Shown: one piece after another, positions 1 through 12,499 of the stretch
Layout: every line of letters starts with the position of its first letter
How positions within the stretch are numbered: the first letter of the stretch is position 1
NCBI GenBank assembly: GCA_014607495.2
Contig: CP053156.1
Span: 3,100,001-3,164,000, forward strand
DNA from: Carposina sasakii
Taxonomy: Eukaryota; Arthropoda; Insecta; Lepidoptera; Carposinidae
Direction of reading: 5' to 3'
DNA: 64,000 nt
The notes under the pieces: generated by a model
Told to the model about the DNA's origin: nothing
The model's input: only the letters and a program-made list of their open reading frames with translations
Databases searched by the model: none
Program-made: the position numbers and the translations under genes

Positions 1-670
1 ACGATGCGCTTGTCTGTCTGTGCGTGTGACTTTGTTATTGTTTTACTCAGCTTAAGGTACCGAGCAAGTTATCGTGTGAACGCTGAGGTCTAGGGAAGAA
101 AGTTGCGCCGTCATTGTCCAGTTACGAAGGGATTTCCGCTCTTTTTATTAGAAAGATAACTAATTATAGATAGGCATGTTGTTGATTGGCTCTTGCGAAC
201 CATTTTAATATCCATTTTGTAAGTCATCTCGGTCACTTATTTTTAGAGATCAGCATCTATTGAAATCGGAATCACAATAAACCCTTTTACGCCGAGCTTT
301 GACTACCAACAGTACAGCTAGCATAGGCGACAAGCTTTTGCCTTGCCATTTGCTTCAGTAATAGGTGTTCCGTTATGTTCCATTCTAATCCATGGGAAGT
401 CTATAGCAGGTGCGAGTACAACTGTGTCAAGGCCCTAGGGACCTAAGTCGCATTCACTCGTTCGTTTACTAACAAACTGAATACAAAACATGTACCTTCT
501 ATGCCTAACAATCTTGAGTGTCACATTTTATTCAATGTATTCCACGAGCGGAGTTGCAAAATTTATTATTCTCTATTAATACATATTTTAATACACTATT
601 GTATTACATTCTTCTTTATTTTAGCAAAATATTAAGTTTTCTCTATATGTTCTCTTCACTGTAAAACAGA

Positions 671-850
671 TAGCCCGGTGCTTATGCGGGGCTTTTTAGA
701 ATACATCAGCTGCAACTTCTTTCCGCGTATATCGTAAGAGTCGACTGGGAATTAATGGGTTGAACTAGCAACTTGTCACTCATTTCTTACAACTCCTCCA
801 CAATGCTAAACATAGCTGTGGGATCTCCTTATGATCCGACAATTCTACAG
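671..850 (+). repeat. Dispersed repeat family A
   Basis: Contains AGAGTCGACTGGGAA, ACTAGCAACTTGTCACT, AATGCTAAACATAGCTGTGG and TCTCCTTATGATCC. Family A is about 230 bp and recurs at least ten times here; the class is uncertain (SINE-like or a LINE 3' end). Confidence 0.7.
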
Positions 851-860
851 CTACCAGCAT

Positions 861-1149
861 CACCCATATGATGAATTTGGTGAGAGCGAGATGTCTCACT
901 TTTAAACGTCAAATTCACAGAGCTATTAATAACTAGATAAACTAAGTGTATGTACTTTGCATGTACAAAATAGACTTAAGGAATTAGAATAGACACTCGT
1001 TCTCGAGCCAGGACTGAATGAATTAGGGCCGATAGAGATGGTTTGCATTCCCTTTTTATATACTAAGTAGAAACACTTGCCTTGTCTGGTTATTACTTAT
1101 ACTATCTCGTTATTACTATCTCGCTCTCACCAAATTCATCATACGGGTG
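861..1149. mobile_element. MITE, intact copy of the family split at 34866-38537
   Basis: About 290 bp with long inverted ends around ATGATGAATTTGGTGAGAG. The middle, including AACTAGATAAACTAAGTG and CTTGCCTTGTCT, matches the two separated halves at 34.9 and 38.3 kb and serves as the reference for that nest. It directly follows, and may interrupt, a copy of dispersed family A. Confidence 0.8.
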
Positions 1150-1177
1150 CAGGAACAAGAACACATCCGGGTGTATA

Positions 1178-1557
1178 CAGGATGTTTTTTTTCTTCAACG
1201 TTCCCGAATACTATGGAATCTCCTCATCGTCACGATCATTTTTCTCCATGGAAGCATACCTGGGAAGTGTCTGGTTCCCAATATATTAAGGTCTAAAGTT
1301 GTGTAAATACACTGCGTTTTTTTTTTGCAAAAATGCACATAGATGCGTGTAGCAAGATTCACGAGAAATAATTAAAATTTGTTTATAAAAAAAACTAACA
1401 TAAATACTGGGCACTAAAAAAATAACTAATAACTAAATAACTAAAATAAAAAAATAAAAAATTACATCGTTTCCAGCATTTTTTTTTTGCAAAAATATTC
1501 TTTATAATGTATAGAGTAACTACCCTTCGTAAAGAGTGGCAACGAAAAAATACCCTG
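1178..1557. mobile_element. MITE of the TA-CAGG-GTTTTTT family (about 380 bp)
   Basis: Starts CAGGATGTTTTTTT and ends AAAAAATACCCTG, flanked by TA on both sides. Internal blocks (CGTTCCCGAATACTATGG, AATCTCCTCATCG, CACGAGAAATAATT) recur in inverse orientation at 54338-54717. Mariner-like by its TA duplication; no transposase. Confidence 0.75.
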
Positions 1558-2104
1558 TACTCGTATGTATGAAGATATCTATCTATACAGATTCTGATAG
1601 TTCTGTAGTTAGTTTACATTTTAGTAACTAGCCCCCAGTTGCACAAAGACACTAAAAGCACCTAAAGCTAATGACCGTTTCCGCAAATGAGCGTTACATA
1701 AGCGCGTCACGATATATAATAAGGTTACGATACGAATTCGTGATAAGTTTTTAGTAAATGTCAAGGGAAACTTGCAGCTCCAAAATTATGCAACATTGAT
1801 TGATATTTTACTGATTTGGCTGATCAATAAAAGATTGATTGAAAGAACTTCAAACTTCTACTAGTGCACGCAGAAAAACGAAAGAAGTAGATATAAGTAG
1901 GTAGGTACAATAGTTGTAATTTTGAATGTATGTACTTAAACTGTTAATTACTTTAGAAAGGTAGAGTTAAAATTTTCGTTTAAATTTTCTGCTAACGGTA
2001 CGTATACATAATAGGCAGCTTCGAATATCATTGTTCTCTTGTATAATATTTAGGTAACTAATACTAATAATCTATAATGACCTAAGTAAATGATAATATA
2101 ATAA

Positions 2105-2290
2105 TTTTTCAATTATAATGGTATAAAATTATTAATAAAGAAATTGAAAAAATTCCTCACCCGGGTGGGAATCGAACCCACGACATTCCGCGTGTCAGCG
2201 CTCTCACCACTGAGCCACCGGGTCAATTACTCGGATGACGAATTTTACCATCTCTTTTCTAAATTACATATTGGCAACGTTATAATGGTG
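2105..2290 (-). mobile_element. tRNA-derived SINE (family S1)
   Basis: On the minus strand it has a box A-like GGCTCAGTGG and a box B GGTTCGATTCCC, followed by GTGAGGAATTTTTTC and an AT-rich tail with TTTATTAATAATTTT. The cloverleaf is too degenerate for a working tRNA, and the flanks repeat at 39.1, 39.5 and 58.9 kb. Confidence 0.75.
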
Positions 2291-2904
2291 TAATTATATC
2301 TCTCCTGTACACACTGCAGTTATGTTATAACTGTTATAAGTAATGAAAAGTTTTTTAAATTTCATCTGGAAAGTTTTGAAGTTCAAAACACTAAAGTACA
2401 CTCTGTGTAGTCTTACGCAAAATTTACAGTTACCTACGTTTTTGTCAACAGTATGGTATGGTCAGGGTAGTGTAGATATTTCACGAATCGACATTGCGTA
2501 TTTCCAAAGTGATTTCGTGACACGATCACTTTGTTTTTTAACGCAATCACTTTATTGACTTTTTGTTCATTTATCTCCTCGATATTGCAAGACTAATCGA
2601 CAATCCTTATCTCATTTTATCCATTTACAGGGTCCAATATGAGATTTCTCATTTCACGTAATGACTTTACAGTGAGATTCGTAATGAAGTCAGAAGTTCC
2701 TTGGAGTCTCTAGGGTTTGTGTTCATTCACCAATAGTTTTATAAGGAAAAAAATAATATTAACTGCGTTTGCGTTTATTTATCTCTTTATTGTAAATAAT
2801 TTTATTTTTTAATTTCTTAGGTTACAGGACTTTACGATTCTACCAAGAAAAATATGCACACATATTCTATAGCTTAGCTGAATAAAGAACACGAGAAAGA
2901 ACAT

Positions 2905-3310
2905 ACATACATATAATCACGCCTTTATCCCCTACTGGGTAGGCAGAGCACCAAGGGCCGATAGAATCACATGGTGAAAGAACTGCATTCTCAAGATTAT
3001 TATTACGCTATAATAATAACAAGAATCGCAGAATATATAATACCTACTAGGTCTCGGTAACATGCGATTTCAGTCTCAATAGTGCGGTGTCCACAAACAA
3101 TACTTTCATTGCATAAAGACAACCTAGATCCTTTGGAGCGTGCAAACCTGTGCATGGTGATGGTGGGACAGACAGGTGTTACAAATGTTACAGTGTCTTT
3201 GTAGATTTCCGAGTTTTCCAAACATAATCTTACATCTGGCTCCGCTATGCAAATGGGTTGTAGAATCATGATATTGCACCTCATGATACCCCATTTCGAG
3301 AACGCACCGG
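2905..3310. repeat. Repeat-derived sequence with an ATCACGCCTTTATCCC block
   Basis: CATACATACATATAATCACG and CTTTATCCCCTACTGGGTAG recur at 39628-39710. The rest (to about 3310) has a 93-codon open stretch on the minus strand with no recognisable domain. I treat it as repeat, not gene. Confidence 0.5.
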
Positions 3311-3474
3311 GTGTATGTGTGTGGGTATGTATGGTTTTTTAGAAACTCTAATGTGTGCGGTAAGGGTAAGGTATTATAAGTGACAATTCTTTATCATGGA
3401 AACGATAAATAGAAACATTTTTCTTACGAAATTGTTATAACACATACCTACATATCATGTAGCACTTATCACTT

Positions 3475-3672
3475 AGCTCGTGCCTTGGAAAGCACGTAAA
3501 ACTGTTGGTCCTGCGCCTGATCTCTCTCCGGTCGTGTCGGCTTTCCGTCCCATCGGACTATGAGAGTGAGGGAATAGAGAGTGCATCTGTCAATATCTCC
3601 TGTGTACCTGGCTAATCTCCGTAGAGATTGGTCGCCTTGGCCGAAATACGGTCGGGAGAACTTATGTAGCAT
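3475..3672 (-). repeat. Conserved LINE-associated dispersed repeat
   Basis: GCTCGTGCCTTGGAAAGCAC, TTGGTCCTGCGCCTGATCTC and CGTCCCATCGGACTATGAGA form a GC-richer block in AT-rich surroundings. I recognise the style as the 3' part of a lepidopteran LINE, but I cannot name the family and no conserved protein domain is visible. Confidence 0.5.
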
Positions 3673-4044
3673 GTGGCTATGGTAAAAACAGTTATGTTAC
3701 AAGTATTATAACCTTATATGTAAGTATACTTCTAGCATCGGCTTACGTTAACAAATCCAAATAACTTCCTTTCAATAATAACCATTGTATTTATGCTCAG
3801 GAATCCAGGAACATGGAACTTTTACGAGGCATTTTCCAATGTAATTAATGCCTGGAAGTAAAGGCGTGTACCTGTACACATAAACCTGTGGTAAAGTGTA
3901 AAGTAAGTAAAGTGGCCACAATCAGCGTTCTTTACGAGTGCAAACTGAGCCGGCCGGCCGGTCATTCCCCGTTTCCTGTGTGACCACATTCCTGTGGGAT
4001 CACGGGGGAGGCGGATTTTAAATTGCTTTGAATAATAAGTTAGC

Positions 4045-4740
4045 ATTGGTAAAGATACAATCACTAGTGAACGCCCGCGACTTCGATAAGTAAGTAAAGT
4101 CCTAGAAGTCTGAGTTAGAATATGTTTTAAATATATTAAAAGGAGATGATCATTGGTAGTACAATTCTGTTAAAAATTGTCAATAATTTGTCATTATGTC
4201 AACAAAGCTAATTCTCCGTTTTTATTTCACTAAAGGAAAGAACGATCCCATTTTAAAGCTAATTTCAATTAAACATAATATTATAGTCAATATGTATAGT
4301 GGATCTAGGTAATTCCACAATCTCAAAGACAAAGTAGATCCAACTACTTTTACCTACAATCTGCATGTTTAAAAATAGGAAAATTCACACTTATGCAACA
4401 TGTTTTCAGACTTAAAAATAATAATACGAAATTACGTAAAAACATAAATATTTACCGGTGAAATGTGATGTTATTTATTTTCTTATGTTAGGATCTCAGT
4501 GCACATTTCGTCAATCCTTTAGGTTGACATACACACGTAGGACCGCTGAGCACTGAATGACAGAGCCGCGATTGGTTCAAATTTGCACCCATAAAAATTC
4601 CTAAAATCGGCCTTCGGACTATACTTCTATAGGTTATAATTCTATTATACAATCACTAGCGAACGCCCGCGACTTCGATAAGTAAGTAAAGTCCTATCTG
4701 AGTCATATGTTGTGATCATTGGTAGTACAATTCCACCAAG
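4045..4740. repeat. Local duplication
   Basis: TACAATCACTAGTGAACGCC, CGACTTCGATAAGTAAGTAA and GATCATTGGTAGTACAATTC occur at 4056-4170 and again at 4646-4735 in the same order, with small gaps. The blocks begin with a family B-like ACTAGTGAACGCCCGCGACT, so this may be a repeat copied locally. Confidence 0.6.
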
Positions 4741-5874
4741 CTAAGTTTACACTTCGCGTCGGTGGATCTAACTCTTAAAAGGATTCGCTGAGACTTAAAA
4801 ATAATAAACGAATATTTGTTACAATCTGTCGCATAGGTCAACTTTGTTCACGTATACTACGTAGTACTTCTCAATATGTTTTTATAATAATAATAGGCGG
4901 GACGCCACATTCCAGCGATGCACAAACTTAGTTCGTTTGAGTTGTCGTATGTTATTTGTAGGTAAGGTTAAGAGATTTCATGATTTATCTTTATGTTCTT
5001 TCACATTTTTCATTGTTGAATTCAGTCTCGTAGCATAGAAGCATTTGACATAACAATATCACGTCATCATCAGAGTTCAATGGAACAAATCCATCTGCTT
5101 AAATTTATTACTTTCTCTTGCAAGAAATGTGTGGCAATCTACTAGTACAGGTTAAATGATAAGTTGACATTAAGTATGACAAATAATCTTGGATCACTAA
5201 AAAATAACAACAATCTTCACATTCTTACGCTACTAACCCGATTTATCGACAGATCGATCTCGAATCGACATAGCAAGTCATGTTACTCGACATTGGTCAT
5301 GGTTGTCAGTCGCGCCACAAGAACCTACACTACGAATGTGTTACATTTATGTGTACCTACCTACCTTTAGTAGGCTATATGACTTTGATTTTGAAATATA
5401 GGAAGAGAGATGGTACGGTGCACTCAACACACTTTTGAATAATGTGGTAAGTACACACCAGAATAATGTACCGAAAGATAAAGTCTGAAAAGAGATTGAG
5501 TGTGTAGATCACTTTCAAATGAAGTCCATGCCTGTTCTGTGCGGCACGGACAAAACTGTCTCATCGTTTTTATGCGAGTCGACAGCATTACGGGGCGCGT
5601 AAAAAGGTTCTTGCTTTTACCCTACAGGTCCGTTAAGTTTTTCCTAGACGGAGAGTTGACTTGCACCAAAATTGTAGCAAGAAAAATCGTATCGACAAAA
5701 TGTATAGCCAACTGTATACTCAAGACGTCTCCAAATTGAAAGCAAAAATGAAAGCAATCAAAAAATGATTAACCCTTTAAAAAAGACTTTCTAGCAATAT
5801 TTATAACTAGTGGACGCCCGCGACGAGACATTGACTTATCGTAAAAAAGCTATATGTTATCGGAGCCTAAAAAT

Positions 5875-6345
5875 TAATTCGGTTTGTCCCCTTCCCGTGG
5901 GAATTTCGGGAATCCGTTCCCAGTGCTTCCTCGGGGTCCCATAAACATATATGCTCAACTTCAGATTCACATGTTTAACCGTTTTCGTAAAAAATCAATA
6001 ATTCCCGTTGGTCTCCTTCCCGTGGGAATTTCGGGAAATCCGTTCTAGTGTTTCCTCGCAGTCCCTAATGAACTCTATGTATAGAAAAACATGAATTCCC
6101 GTTTGTCCCCTTCCCGTGGGAATTTTTTGGGAAATCCGTTTTAATGAACATATATGCCCGATTTCGCTTCATATGTATAGCGGTTTTCGTAAAAACTATG
6201 AATTCCCGTTTGTCCCCTTCCCGTGGAAATTTCGGGAAATCGTTTTTAGTCCTCCCTCGCTGTCCCCAATGAACATATATGCCCGATTTCAGCTTCAATG
6301 TATAAAAAATATATACATTCCCGTTGGTCAGCTCACGTGGGAATA
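5875..6345. repeat. Four-fold degenerate tandem repeat (units about 95-125 bp)
   Basis: TCCCCTTCCCGTGGGAATTT-like blocks recur near 5887, 6014, 6104 and 6212, each followed by CGGGAAATCCGTT-like sequence, a CCTCG--GTCCC block and AACATATATGCCCGATTTC. A fifth truncated start is at 6318. Unit lengths vary through internal deletions. No coding function is suggested. Confidence 0.75.
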
Positions 6346-6419
6346 GCTATAGCACCTCCATAAGGATTCTAACGGTTTGAAATCGGTCCAGTAGTTTTTG
6401 AGCCTATTCATTACAACCA

Positions 6420-9400
6420 AACAAACAAAGTTTTCCTCTTTATAAAGAGATTAGTGTATGAGATTGACTCATCGCTAAAGCTATGGAGTCCTAGAATAGC
6501 GGTACCGTCATATAGCGGCCGTAAGAACGCAGAATGTCCTCTTTGACCACATGTGAAAAGTTCCTTTTACGCCGCTATATCACGGGCTCACTGCACCGCT
6601 ATAGCACCCATAAGCCCTATTTATTATGAGTACCTACAACGAATCTACGTAGTTCTCCATAGTCTAGGGATATCGTTCACTTCAGAAGCAATCAGTGTGA
6701 GAAAAGTATAATTTTGCAAGCAAAGTAGAATTTACCTACATTTCTCTGACTTTTTATTATAAAATCGTTCAGTGAAGTTTAGTTCTAGCTTATATTAAAC
6801 TAAAATAAATGAGCCCTAGGGGAAAAACGTTGTAAATATACTTTAATATTTTATAGGTACCAGCTACAAAGATGTTCGAAACGGATAAAACTGTTTTTAC
6901 AGTGTGATTTGATATGATATTCAAGGTAAATCACAGTGCCTGGCGCCACCGTGTCATGCTGCAAAAAATAATATTTTACGTGCGTAGAATTGAAGCACCT
7001 ACTTATTTATTGATAATTTCACAGATGTTTTTAGGGTATATTTAACCTGTCATATTTTTATCTACTTGTTTCACATTATTTAGTTTATATCTTACCTAGT
7101 AGGAAATAGTAGGTATAAGATATTATAAAGTACAAGAATGGTATTAGTGGAATAATACCATTCGTTGGTAGAGTTTTTGACCAATATAAAACTTAACGCC
7201 ACTGTAATTTTATATAAAGCCATCGTAGTTAAATCAATGGCTCATTATGTATATCTATGTTACTCGTATTGTACACGCGCTGTGATGACAAAAGCTGTAA
7301 CTCTAAAAGAAAATGCGAGCTTCTCAAAAACACATTGCTTCAAGAAAACCATACCAAATTGCAGGTAGGTACTACGCTGAAAGGAAAGTGAAAATACCAT
7401 CATATGAAAATTTATATATAGTGATATAGCATAACAAAGTCACGTATCCTATACATACATATGCCTACATAGAAGTTGTTGTTAGAACGGACAATCACGA
7501 ACCTCGAAGAAAATTACTTCATTTCCAAATTAGTAGAATTCCCATCCATTGTAAAATGTTTTGACTCAACTTATCACACATGTATCTACCATCCATCACA
7601 ACTACATTAGGTCCCTGCTCCACCTTTAGCGATATACGAGTAATAAAATGAGATTCCATTTTTGGTAAAGACTTTTTCAGACGAGACTAGTAGCTAAGTC
7701 ACAGGAGTCTATCGAAGAAAGAAAAAAATCCGACAAGTTAGAAGAGACAATGTTTAATCATGGCTAAGTTTGGGGGGTTTTATTTTATGTCAGAAAAGGT
7801 ATGCTAAATATTTTAATATAATAAAAAAATATTTTTTATTCATAACGTCTAGAACTAAATTATATTTTCCAGTATACATAATATCAATAAACTGAAATGC
7901 TACGTAAAGCCCAATATACCTCAAAATAGACTTTGCTTTTCTAAAATATCGCTTTAAACTGGCAATAGAGAAAGAGCCCATACACACACATTACGTAATC
8001 TCACGGGGTACAGTAACGCGTGCTCTCGCGCATGTCATAATTAATTAATTGCGCACATTGTTGCGCCGGCGCGGCGCATCGCATAGCTACGATTACACAA
8101 CAAAGGAGAGTGGTCGGTATGTGACTGTTACAGTTTTTGCTTAGGATTTTGTTAAGAATTAGATGGTTTATTCCTGCGAAAGTCATCACAAAGGAAAACT
8201 AAGAGTGTAGATATCAGTATTTCGATTAGGACTTAGGCAGACTCTAGGCGGTTTAGTCCCATATTAGTAGGTTGTCATCTTTTGCCTTATAATGCAAATA
8301 TAATAAGATATAGTTTTTCTTTACGTAAGAGCTTAAAAAGAGGAGCTTCGGGAAGGCGAAGGATTGCTAAGTGTGGTCAGGTCTAAGAGTGGAGAGGGTT
8401 ACCCAGCAGTGGCAAAACCCTTCTGACACACAAAAACGTAAATTATCTCTATGTATAATTTTGCTTTGGCTTTTTCTAGATATTATCTAAATATTTTACT
8501 TTTTTCAGGATTGCCTATGCGAAATACAAAATATGAAGCAAATCTTAGGCGCGTCACTAGCATTATAATAAACAGTATGAAATGATGTAAAATTGAACCT
8601 ATTAGTGGTTCTGTAGGAATCGATTGAGGATGCCTGGTGAAAGGCAGTGGAAAGTTCTAGGTAGATAGATAGGTACACTAGATCTAGACCTGCATCGTGA
8701 CTGCCCAGTGATAGTCTGACATCAGGATCATGTTCGGATACTAATGCCCATTACTATTGATGTTAGGTCGATAAGTAGACTACTATAAAGACACTAGAGG
8801 AATCCAATATGTTCGTTGAACTAAAGCATTCGACAAAATGGGGAAAGATCTATCTAAGAACTAGTAGCCCTCAGAAAATTTCGCCAACTGGAACCCGTTT
8901 GAATCGCCACCCAATAGAAATATAGGTCATATTTCTATTCGCCACCCATTTAGTCTAGTTATGTTTTATTTAAACCTTCTCAGTATATTTGTTTGGGCCC
9001 ACCCACAATTAATTATACACCCTTTAGTTACAAGTTTAGCAATATGATTTTTAAGTTTGTCAATAAATTTTTATTAGGTTTGAACCCTAAGGGTTCCGTA
9101 TTTTTATAGATAAGTAGAAAAAAATAAATCAAAGTAGCTGCTATATGTCGAAAATAATTATATTCACATATATATTGTCACAGATTTCCAAACCAAAATA
9201 GAATGGAATAGTACTCCTTAGTAATGTCTCCGCTCTTCATAAACATTCATACGAACTGTCTCTTCAGACGTGTAGATGTGGACCGTTATTGCCGTTTAAA
9301 TGCAAATTATAGCTATACCAGTTTTATTTGCAATTTAGTTAATATCCTCCGACTGAATAAATAATGCTTGCTTGCATACGAAAGCTGTAAACTGCCTAGA

Positions 9401-9630
9401 AATCATAACGTTGCGTACTTTCGTGCTCTATGTTGTGTGAAATTTCATCTTTTATGATCGTTATACCTACTCGTTGATAGGTAGAGATTATATACTCGTA
9501 AATGAGCACTATGTTGATATTGTATCGTAGATATTCACTAGACAGCAAATGCAGTTAAATGTTAAAACCTTATCGCTCTACCTCTTTAGACGGTACGGTA
9601 TAATGTGGGTCGTGTGGTGTCAGCATAGAA
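6420..9630. other. Non-coding stretch, no gene seen
   Basis: AT-rich with no convincing open frame. 8010-8100 is a short island of CG-rich sequence (GCGCCGGCGCGGCGC near 8070) that could be regulatory. 6490-6620 has several scattered CGCTATA words. Nothing else could be assigned. Confidence 0.4.
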
Positions 9631-9639
9631 TAATAGCAC

Positions 9640-9815
9640 TACTCTATTTCTTCTTGTGGGTACCTAGGTATTGAATACGGGGTTTCGGGAGGTGGGCAGC
9701 GCCTCTCATGTTGACAACATAGTCCGAAATTCATACTTTGGTCTCCAACCCGCCCGTCCAGAGTGGTGACTTTTGATAAAATACCCCTATGGCAGTAATC
9801 TTGAATCGTGTCCTA
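9640..9815 (+). repeat. LINE/SINE tail repeat (family C), decayed
   Basis: TTTCGGGAGGTGGGCAGCGC, TTGACAACATAGTCCG and CCCCTATGGCAG correspond to 29200-29455. Confidence 0.65.
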
Positions 9816-9819
9816 GAGT

Positions 9820-12495
9820 CACGTCTAACGGTGAACTACAATTATAATAGACTGATGTGTATTGTATACATGTATCATGTGATCTTCATAGTAGAAGAAT
9901 CGTTATCAACAAATGCTTTCAATCATCATTAGAGTTGCCTCTATCATTTACAACGTGTGAGCTACGCCTACACTGTATACAAAACTAACAAATTAAGACC
10001 ATTGACAGTCCCTTACACACTTTCTCCTGTAGGAAGATATACTTTATATCTCTGTATTTGCTGTTTCAACTTTCATTTCACTTTATTTCAGTAATTGCTT
10101 GTCCTGCATAGTAGGTAAGTTAAGTATATGTCTCCTTGGATCAAAATTGTTTGTAACGAAATTAAAAAAATCTCGAGTGATACTGTAAAATGACTTTATA
10201 AAATATATCCTCCCTTGAGGAAACGGCCCATTGTTTCATCAGTGGTTATGAAATTGTGTTCTTCTCAGAATTTCCATTTTGTTAAGCCAACAAGTTTATC
10301 TTTCTAAATTACCTATACTTTTTACCAAATGAGCAATGCTGCAATACTTTTCTTTTCCTTCGCATGCCAATTGACATCAGGCTGTAATTGGATAACCTTT
10401 CGCGACATGTCGGTTTCTTAACTTCTTTGTACTTTCACCTGCTCAAAATAAGTTTCATGTTTAATTTCGAATCGAAATGTAGTTTCCGATCCGGTCTGGT
10501 CCTGACCTCAGGACTGCGTAACATGACGAAAACAAGTATTTTGTGAACATGAAAAATCATATCGAATATTAAATTAACTATCACCTACTATACTACCTAT
10601 TTACCCTCCTACCACCAAAATGCGTACTAACTAATTATAAAATAATAAAATCCGTGCAGTCATAGTTACTGTAGCTACTACTGAGCTGATTTGAGAGCTA
10701 ATTCATAGGATAAATAACGAAAAATACGTACCCTCACATCTATGTCCCACAGGTGTAGGCAGAGACTACAGATATCTGTATAACGAAAGCTGCTTCAAAA
10801 TTATGTACTGGTGACGTTAGCATGTATTCATCTCCGAAATACTCGGTAACTAAATAAAATAAACCTAAATAAAATACTAGAAATATGGGCTAGCTATTCT
10901 ACTATGAAGAATCTGAGGAAGTCGCCCAGGGGTTTATCACGATGAACTGTTATGATGAACGTCTGTATTCCCGAAATGGGGCAACCAAAACTGCAGGATC
11001 ATAAAGAAGATCAAACAGCAACGTTTGGCATAGCTGGGATGGATGTTGATGATCAGTGACAAGTTGCTAGCTTATCGCCTGATACGCTTATATACTGTTA
11101 CTTTAAGACATGATACACCTAGGCTGCTATAGGGAGTTCATGAGAGTTCATAAAAGAGTAAGCTTTTAAATCAGATTTACGATTTCCCTAAGTCATTAAA
11201 TTACCTGTAAACGTCGATTTTATCTAACGTTTCCAATCAAAACGTAATAAAGTTAGTGATGAGAATAAAACCTGATTTAGATTAGTAATATAATAAAACC
11301 GACGGCGCAGGCAATGCTCTGTTATTTCTCACGGGAATCCGCTGCAGGAACAATTTTCAGGGTTCCTTTAGTTACATAAACAATTAAAGTACAATAAAGA
11401 TTGTACTACAGAAAATATTCTGTACAAGGGCGAGCGTATGCCTTGCAAGGTATTCTCTACCAGCTACCCTGGTTACTTTAGAAGGTAATTTGCGGGTTTT
11501 ATACATACACAAACATTATACCAACCTACACGGTTTACAAAATTAAATCCGCAGTCAGGTTTTATCAGTATTACTAGCTCAACGCCTGAGAGAACACTCT
11601 TGAGTTAATTCTTAGCCCCAAAATTAAGGACATACGCTCAGTCGTTACCTACCTGCAAATTAAAACGGTCCATCATTGTCTGACTCCACTAGAGCGTAAT
11701 CCAGAAATAAGGGTGCAAGACAAGACTACAACATTCTTTTGTCTCCTCGTGCCTCATTATGATCTCGTACAATAAAATAATTTCAACTGTAATTCATCTG
11801 AAATTATGGAAAGGGTTTCAAACTAAATCTCATCCTAGCTTTCGTTCTTGTTATGTGAATTTTAGCACATATGCTTTTGATACTTACTTACATAAGGAGG
11901 TATTAATTTATTGCCATAAACAAATAGAAACATCTTGTGTGATAGAACAAGAGTAGGACTTTATTTCTTAAGAATAGCTTTACCTACAACCAGCCAAAGA
12001 TACGATGATTTGAGGATCATCTTGATCACTTTGATTACAACTCTGTACCTTCCCTACGTATCATTAAGAGCACACCGCCTCCTAAATAACAAAGCCATTG
12101 TTCAAGAACAGTCACAAATCATTACGGAATTCACGGGATAACCTATTTGAAGACATTTCACGTTTTTGCACGTAACTTACGGAAATCTGTTTGCAATATA
12201 AATATAGACTTCATACAACGTAACAAAGGTTTGTCAGTAATATAAATATGTTTATTACAGTTAGGCAGCGGGGATAAGTACTTAATCTAGTCAGTTATTA
12301 CGATTGAAGAACAATGTACATTGTATGCACTTTGATTATAGTGAAAGTTGGGATTTCTAGTGTTTGTTTCTTCGTAAAACGTTGCATTTAGCGCTAAACA
12401 CCATGTGACGGTCAATGCACATAATGTAGAGTCTGTCGAGTAGAGTACATACTTTAGCAAATCTAAAAAAGTGTATCTCAATTTTTATATATACT
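9820..12495. other. Non-coding stretch, no gene seen
   Basis: AT-rich, with only the family A fragments at 10960-11095 and 11577-11620. Open stretches of 65-70 codons near 11759-12141 lack any domain, codon bias or splice support. Confidence 0.4.
10960..11095 (-). repeat. Dispersed repeat family A, partial
   Basis: Inverse of the family core: CCCGAAATGGGGCAACC, ACTGCAGGATCAT and AGTGACAAGTTGCTAGCTTA. A further scrap with CGCCTGAGAGAAC lies at 11577-11620. Confidence 0.7.
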
Positions 12496-12499
12496 TATA

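Noticed and set aside
3003..4064. Three minus-strand open frames (93, 67 and 80 codons) as small genes
   Set aside because: They lie in repeat-like sequence, show no conserved motifs or common splicing, and the middle one is a LINE-associated repeat.
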